Shown: piece by piece, positions 49,401-64,000 of the stretch
How positions within the stretch are numbered: the first letter of the stretch is position 1
Layout of the letters: every line of letters starts with the position of its first letter
Origin: Neelides folsomi
Taxonomy: Eukaryota; Arthropoda; Collembola; Neelipleona; Neelidae
Length of the DNA stretch: 64,000 bases
Direction of reading: 5' to 3'
Assembly (NCBI GenBank): GCA_034687125.1
Contig: JAQGBZ010000235.1
Span: 34,654 to 98,653 of the forward strand
Position numbers and translations under genes: made by a program
Notes under the pieces: model-generated
Database searches by the model: none
What the model was told of the DNA's origin: nothing
The model's input: the letters and a program-made list of their open reading frames with translations, nothing else

Positions 49401-50165
49401 GAATTTATATGAATTGAATGGATTTAAAAGCGTAAGTGTTTTCTCCATTTCTCTCTTGGGTTTTTCTCCCTTTGGTTTGGTGGTTTGGTTTTTGGAAGTG
49501 GATGAGTGCCATGAGGGGAAATTGAATAAATCTCTCACCCTCACACCCAAAACGAAGGAGGACAAAAGGAGGAGAGAAATGGGAAAATGGTCGATAAATC
49601 ATTGAAATCGATTCTTATGAATCCTCCCACAAAATCTTACAAAAATCTCGCCCTCTTTCACTCTCAAAATCTCTAACATTTTCCAATCTCTTCCATTCAC
49701 TTCCCATTACTTTAGTTCATACACATTTCATATACTCGTACATTCCATATAATTCTTATATTTTCCTTTAATTCTTTTTTACCCTTTCCCTTCTCACTCT
49801 CACCGCTTTGATGGTTAATTGATAAACAATTGTGCTAAAATTCATTCATTCATTCATTCATTCAGTTATTTTCCATTTTGCAAAACATTGCTGAATAAAT
49901 ATTGCGGAAATGTGTAATAACTGTGTATTATTACAATTGTATTACCGAATTGAAATTGATTGATTTGAATTTAGGAATTGGGAAATATTGTTCACAGTTG
50001 AAATTACTATTTAATAAAAATTGAATGAAAATTGAATGAGTGAATTTATGAATTTATCCAGAATTTTATTATGGAATTGAAACTTAATGTTTCAAGATAG
50101 GAACGGTTTGGTTCAGGTAAAGTTGTTTAAAAGTAATATTGTAATTTTGAAGATCTTGTGATTGC

Positions 50166-50278
50166 GGATGAGCATTAATGTTAAAAATGGCTTAATGTTA
50201 AAACGGCTTAATGTTAAATATGGCTTAATATTAAAATAGCTTAATGTTAAACATGGCTTACTTAATATTAAATATGAA
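50166..50278. repeat. Tandem repeat, 16-17-bp unit x6
   Basis: Imperfect copies of GGCTTAATGTTAAA with one to three extra bases, running into the next skew arch. Confidence 0.75.
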
Positions 50279-53200
50279 AAAGTATTATATGAAATATAGT
50301 CACTATGAATGATTGACGATTGAGTTACTCCGCGATGTATAAATATTAATAGAGATTTGTCTGGCGCCAGGAGTTCCATCATCTTCCTTCTTTCCTTTTT
50401 TCAAGCTCCCGGACTTTCGTCCTCGGATGTCTCAAACGCATCCGCCGGCTTCTCATTCACACAACATTCAATATTCGCTCACATTCAGTTTCCATATTAA
50501 GTAGATATACCACTCATATGAATTATATCCAAGTGTACCATATTCCTATATCTGTAATATATGCTCATATGAAGACTTTTTATAACAAAATGTTAAATCA
50601 AATAATTATAATGATCTAAATGTAAGTTTTATATTCAAAGCTTTATTTGAAGTTTTGCTCAAGAGTTCTTTTTTGTATAAGTTCTGTATAAGTTAAAGTG
50701 GAGTTTGGAAAGTTTTCATAATGATTTTCCTTTGGGAATTTTGTAAGAATTTGGAATAAGAGAAGGATGATAATTGCAAGTTTCGAACTGTTGGTCTGAT
50801 GATGATGAGATGGATCGATGGTCGGAGAGATTCGCCGTGGTTGGAGCAGATCACCACATTTTCATAGGCTGTCACAACGGAGGAGGATGTGAGGAGATAT
50901 ATGTTTCATTGGCCCCCCAACAGACCTTGCGCATCTCCATCTCATCTCACTCGGGCATCTCGAAGATCGAAACTCCAAAGAACCGCAGGCCAAAATTGAA
51001 CAAAATTCTTCTCCCTCGCTTTTCTCTCCCCGTTTCAGATTTATTTCACTTTCAGCACACTTTAGATATTTTAACTATACGATTCTTCTCAATATTTCTT
51101 TTCTCAATTAAACTAAATAACCTTAAAGCAGAATTAAGCATAAATGTAAATTATGAAGGATTCAAATGGAGATTTTAAAATAATTGGAAAATTGCGGATA
51201 TATGCAAATTATTGTTACTGGTTACTAGGAAAGATTTTACTTGGAGAGAACTGATAAATAAATAATCGGTTAAGATTATGATTCCATAGTAGTCTTAAAG
51301 TTAGTAGTGGAATGGTTTATTGAAATAAAGTTTATTGTTGTGGGTGAGGAATTTAATTAGGCCTTTAAGGAATGAACAGTAAAGTGTGATAAAGTCGTTC
51401 CGGGATTGCTCATTGTCATTGTAATGAGATTGTGGATGATATGGTGGGTGAGGCTCATTACCAACACCACGACCACCGCAGGTTTTATCTCTCATCGAAG
51501 ACTCCTGGAGCAGTTGATCAACTTCCGCACCAAACACATTTAACAACCATTAAATTCCCTATATAAATTCTCCTATAAATTTATATATAAAAATGTACAG
51601 ATCTCAATATAAAAATATATGCATTTACAGATATGTATGTATGTATGATACATATATTATTTATATAAGGTTTAATAAGGATGTTTATAGAATGTTTCAA
51701 CGTTGGGATTTGAATGGTCGAATGTTCACCTCGTGCCGGGTGGAAGGATCCGAAAAAGAAGGAACGTCGTGGGATCGTGACGATGAAGAGTTTTTTTATC
51801 TCCCATCATCCACTTGACATTCCCCACCGTTGTATAGTTTTTGATTCCCTTAGTCTTGAAAGCGGCGGATGTTATCAGGTGTGTCTGTCGATGAAGTGGA
51901 GCACAGTTCCTCCATCTTATCTCCCTTTAATTGAAATGGAATCTCTTATTCAGAGACAACTCGAGCGGTAATGCCCCTTGTCCAAAGATCAGCATCAGCC
52001 GATGGGACGATTAGTAGATTAAACTCTTATCCCTCCAAGATACGGGTCAACAAAGAGAAACCCACATCGTGCCCATTTCCCCCACTTTTTATTAATTAAT
52101 TAATTCCTCTTAATTAATCAATCTTTACAACACAATCCCAGCAAGACATAATTAACCCCAAACTGTACAATTAACATTTTATTAAATTAACATTTTATTA
52201 CTTAAAACCCTCGTTAGTATAGATATAATGGCTAACTAAATAATGAAAAAATTAACTAAAATACTTTTTTATATAATTCAAAAACTCCCGGTGTAATTTG
52301 GCACATTTTAGTCATTTAATGTCAGTTATGTTTTAATTTTGAATAATTAATAATATAATGTGTAAAAAATAGTAAAAGTTTATAAATTGTGTAAAAATAG
52401 TAAAAGTTAATAAATTTTTAAATGTTAATTAAAATTAATTATTGGGGAGGGTTAATGAATTTGGATTGACGAATGACAGGAGTGAATTTTCTCTCTTGGT
52501 TTGTTGGTGTGAAGACGGGGGTTGGGTTATTTTCCTAATTAAGGGTTCTTTCCCCTCTGTCGTAATTAGAGGACGGAGCGGGTGGATCAAAAGCTCCGCC
52601 CCCTCTTTTGGGAGCATAGGAGAGGATGGGAAGGGAGAGGGACGGGCGGAGCAAGCAACTTTCCCATCCCCGCATTGGTCTCCCAGGAGTGGTGGTGGGC
52701 GTGGTTGGGGGTGTGGGGAGTTGTGTTTGGTGGGCCGTTGGTTTTCTCTTTGTAATAGTTTGGCAGTCGTCGTCGGCCTTCTCCGCCATCCACACCATCT
52801 CAATCGCAATCTCCATCTCGAACACAAACAGATCATCATCTCTATTATTACTTATCTTATCTTACCCGATTCAGGCATCGAGATCGACCAATTATCAATT
52901 ACGGTCCTGGATAACTAATCAATATTTAATCCATATAAAAACCAACCCAGGTCAATCCAACAATTGAACAAAATTAGATCAATTTTGAAACTTTGGAAAA
53001 GCGAGATCGGAGAAATCGCCTAAAAACAAGTTTGAAGAACTAAAGTTAACTTATAGTTATAACTGAATGTGAGTTTGGAACTATTCGACAATATATCGAA
53101 CGATTAATTGTGTTAAATTCAACTTTGACATTTAAGTTTTGTGTGGATTTTTAATATTTTAATTATATGTTGTGAAGAGCAATTTAATAATTTTGGATTA

Positions 53201-53647
53201 ATTTCTGAAGAATTTAAACTTTGTGAGAACTTTGAGGGAATTTTAAATACTTTTAGGGAAGTTTGAAGACTTTGAGGGAAGTTTGAATTGTGAGAGAATT
53301 TGGAATTTTTGCAAGTGTTGACTTTTGGTTTAAATATTTTGTGCAATTAATCAGCGAGGATTTATGGTTGTGTTGAAGAAGGAGATCGCCTGAGAACGAT
53401 TTGCTCTCCTCCTCTTCAAAAGGGCGATTATTGTAAATTGGATAAAACGAGTGGTGAAGTGACAGTGGTGGACCAGAACCTGTTTCCAAGACATTCACGA
53501 GACATCCAGAGATTCAAGGTGGGTGAGATTTTGGTCCTCCGCCGTCGACGTCGCCTTGTCAACCTTCTTCATGTCACACCGGCCGAGATGGTGGAGGTGG
53601 TGAATTGGAGTTGAACTCGTTGAGGAAGAAAACTCGAGATTGAGTTT

Positions 53648-64000
<10,353 letters not shown>

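Larger units (their letters stand above)
43501..53647. other. Gene-free skew-arch domain, part 3, upstream of GATA
   Basis: No gene supported up to the GATA start codon. Approximate flip points: 43,890; 44,600; 45,190; 45,580; 46,330; 46,560; 47,540; 48,065; 48,570; 49,130; 49,530; 50,350; 50,900; 51,480; 51,960; 52,700; 53,395. Simple arrays: degenerate TTGTTCCTATAAAATC copies at 44,325-44,420; a 38-41 bp unit repeated at 44,894-44,992; TCTGAGATGG x4 at about 46,018-46,056; a roughly 20-bp CAAGAAATATATATTCA unit x4 at 46,370-46,450; AAATCTTC copies at 47,058-47,092; CATT copies at about 49,845-49,864; GGCTTAATGTTAAA copies at 50,166-50,278. The final 250 bp before 53,648 are probably GATA 5' UTR. 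Confidence 0.7.

Noticed and set aside
46370-50278. Tandem arrays as CRISPR-like repeats
   Set aside because: Units are head-to-tail without spacers and the genome is animal.
52442-52967. Several overlapping open frames on both strands
   Set aside because: They lie over a GC-rich arch centre where stop codons are rare; the frames overlap each other and none has a recognisable motif.
24741-53647. Skew arches as inverted repeats or a transposon family
   Set aside because: The arms of a unit do not pair with each other and different units share no alignable sequence; only composition is common.
24741-53647. Skew arches as convergent protein-coding genes
   Set aside because: No long frames, no consistent splice models and no protein motifs were found in any arch.

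Overview
This is nuclear DNA of an invertebrate animal, most likely an arthropod. The evidence is split genes with short AT-rich GT-AG introns, a ribosomal protein eS24 whose first coding exon is only the ATG, an Inactive/OSM-9-type TRPV channel and a Pannier/GATA-4-type transcription factor. The species cannot be read from the sequence. The non-coding DNA is very AT-rich. Exon models were built by hand from splice motifs, reading phase and family knowledge; no database search was run.

Layout. 0-8 kb: an unrecognised two-exon gene (198-1308), a hAT-like non-autonomous element with a 91-bp-arm hairpin (1475-2613), a single-exon 1,201-residue ankyrin-repeat gene (3079-6684) and a decayed ankyrin fragment (7517-7857). 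8-12.2 kb, minus strand: an eight-exon gamma-glutamyltransferase whose introns hold a MITE and a 1.3-kb Merlin/ISXO2-like transposon. 13.1-14.5 kb, plus strand: RpS24. 14.9-20.1 kb, minus strand: a complete 13-exon, 1,053-residue Inactive-like TRPV channel, preceded by an uncertain small gene. 22.2-23.9 kb, plus strand: a secreted Asn/Gly/Tyr-rich and Ser/Asp-rich protein with a TATA/Inr promoter and a possible alternative last exon. 53.6 kb to beyond the end, plus strand: the 5' part of a Pannier-like GATA gene, including its first zinc finger.

The most unusual signal is in the large gene-poor region from about 24.75 kb to the window end, including the introns of the GATA gene. It is built of roughly 55-60 short, non-homologous compositional 'arches'. 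Each arch begins G- (and often T-) rich on the plus strand, flips abruptly at a GC-richer centre, becomes C- (and A-) rich, then runs into an AT-rich spacer. The order is always G to C, and the mean spacing is about 0.65-0.7 kb by eye. The arches are not coding and not inverted repeats. The 1-24.7 kb part lacks the pattern. It resembles a miniature version of the N-shaped skew domains described between replication origins, or divergent transcription from each AT-rich spacer. I know of no described system with this period.

Functional links. The GGT acts on extracellular glutathione and gamma-glutamyl peptides. The TRPV channel should be a mechanosensory (chordotonal-type) subunit. RpS24 is housekeeping. 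The GATA factor is a developmental regulator, so the 29-kb arch domain upstream of it is a plausible regulatory landscape. Tandem GATA sites inside it would allow autoregulation; that is inference.
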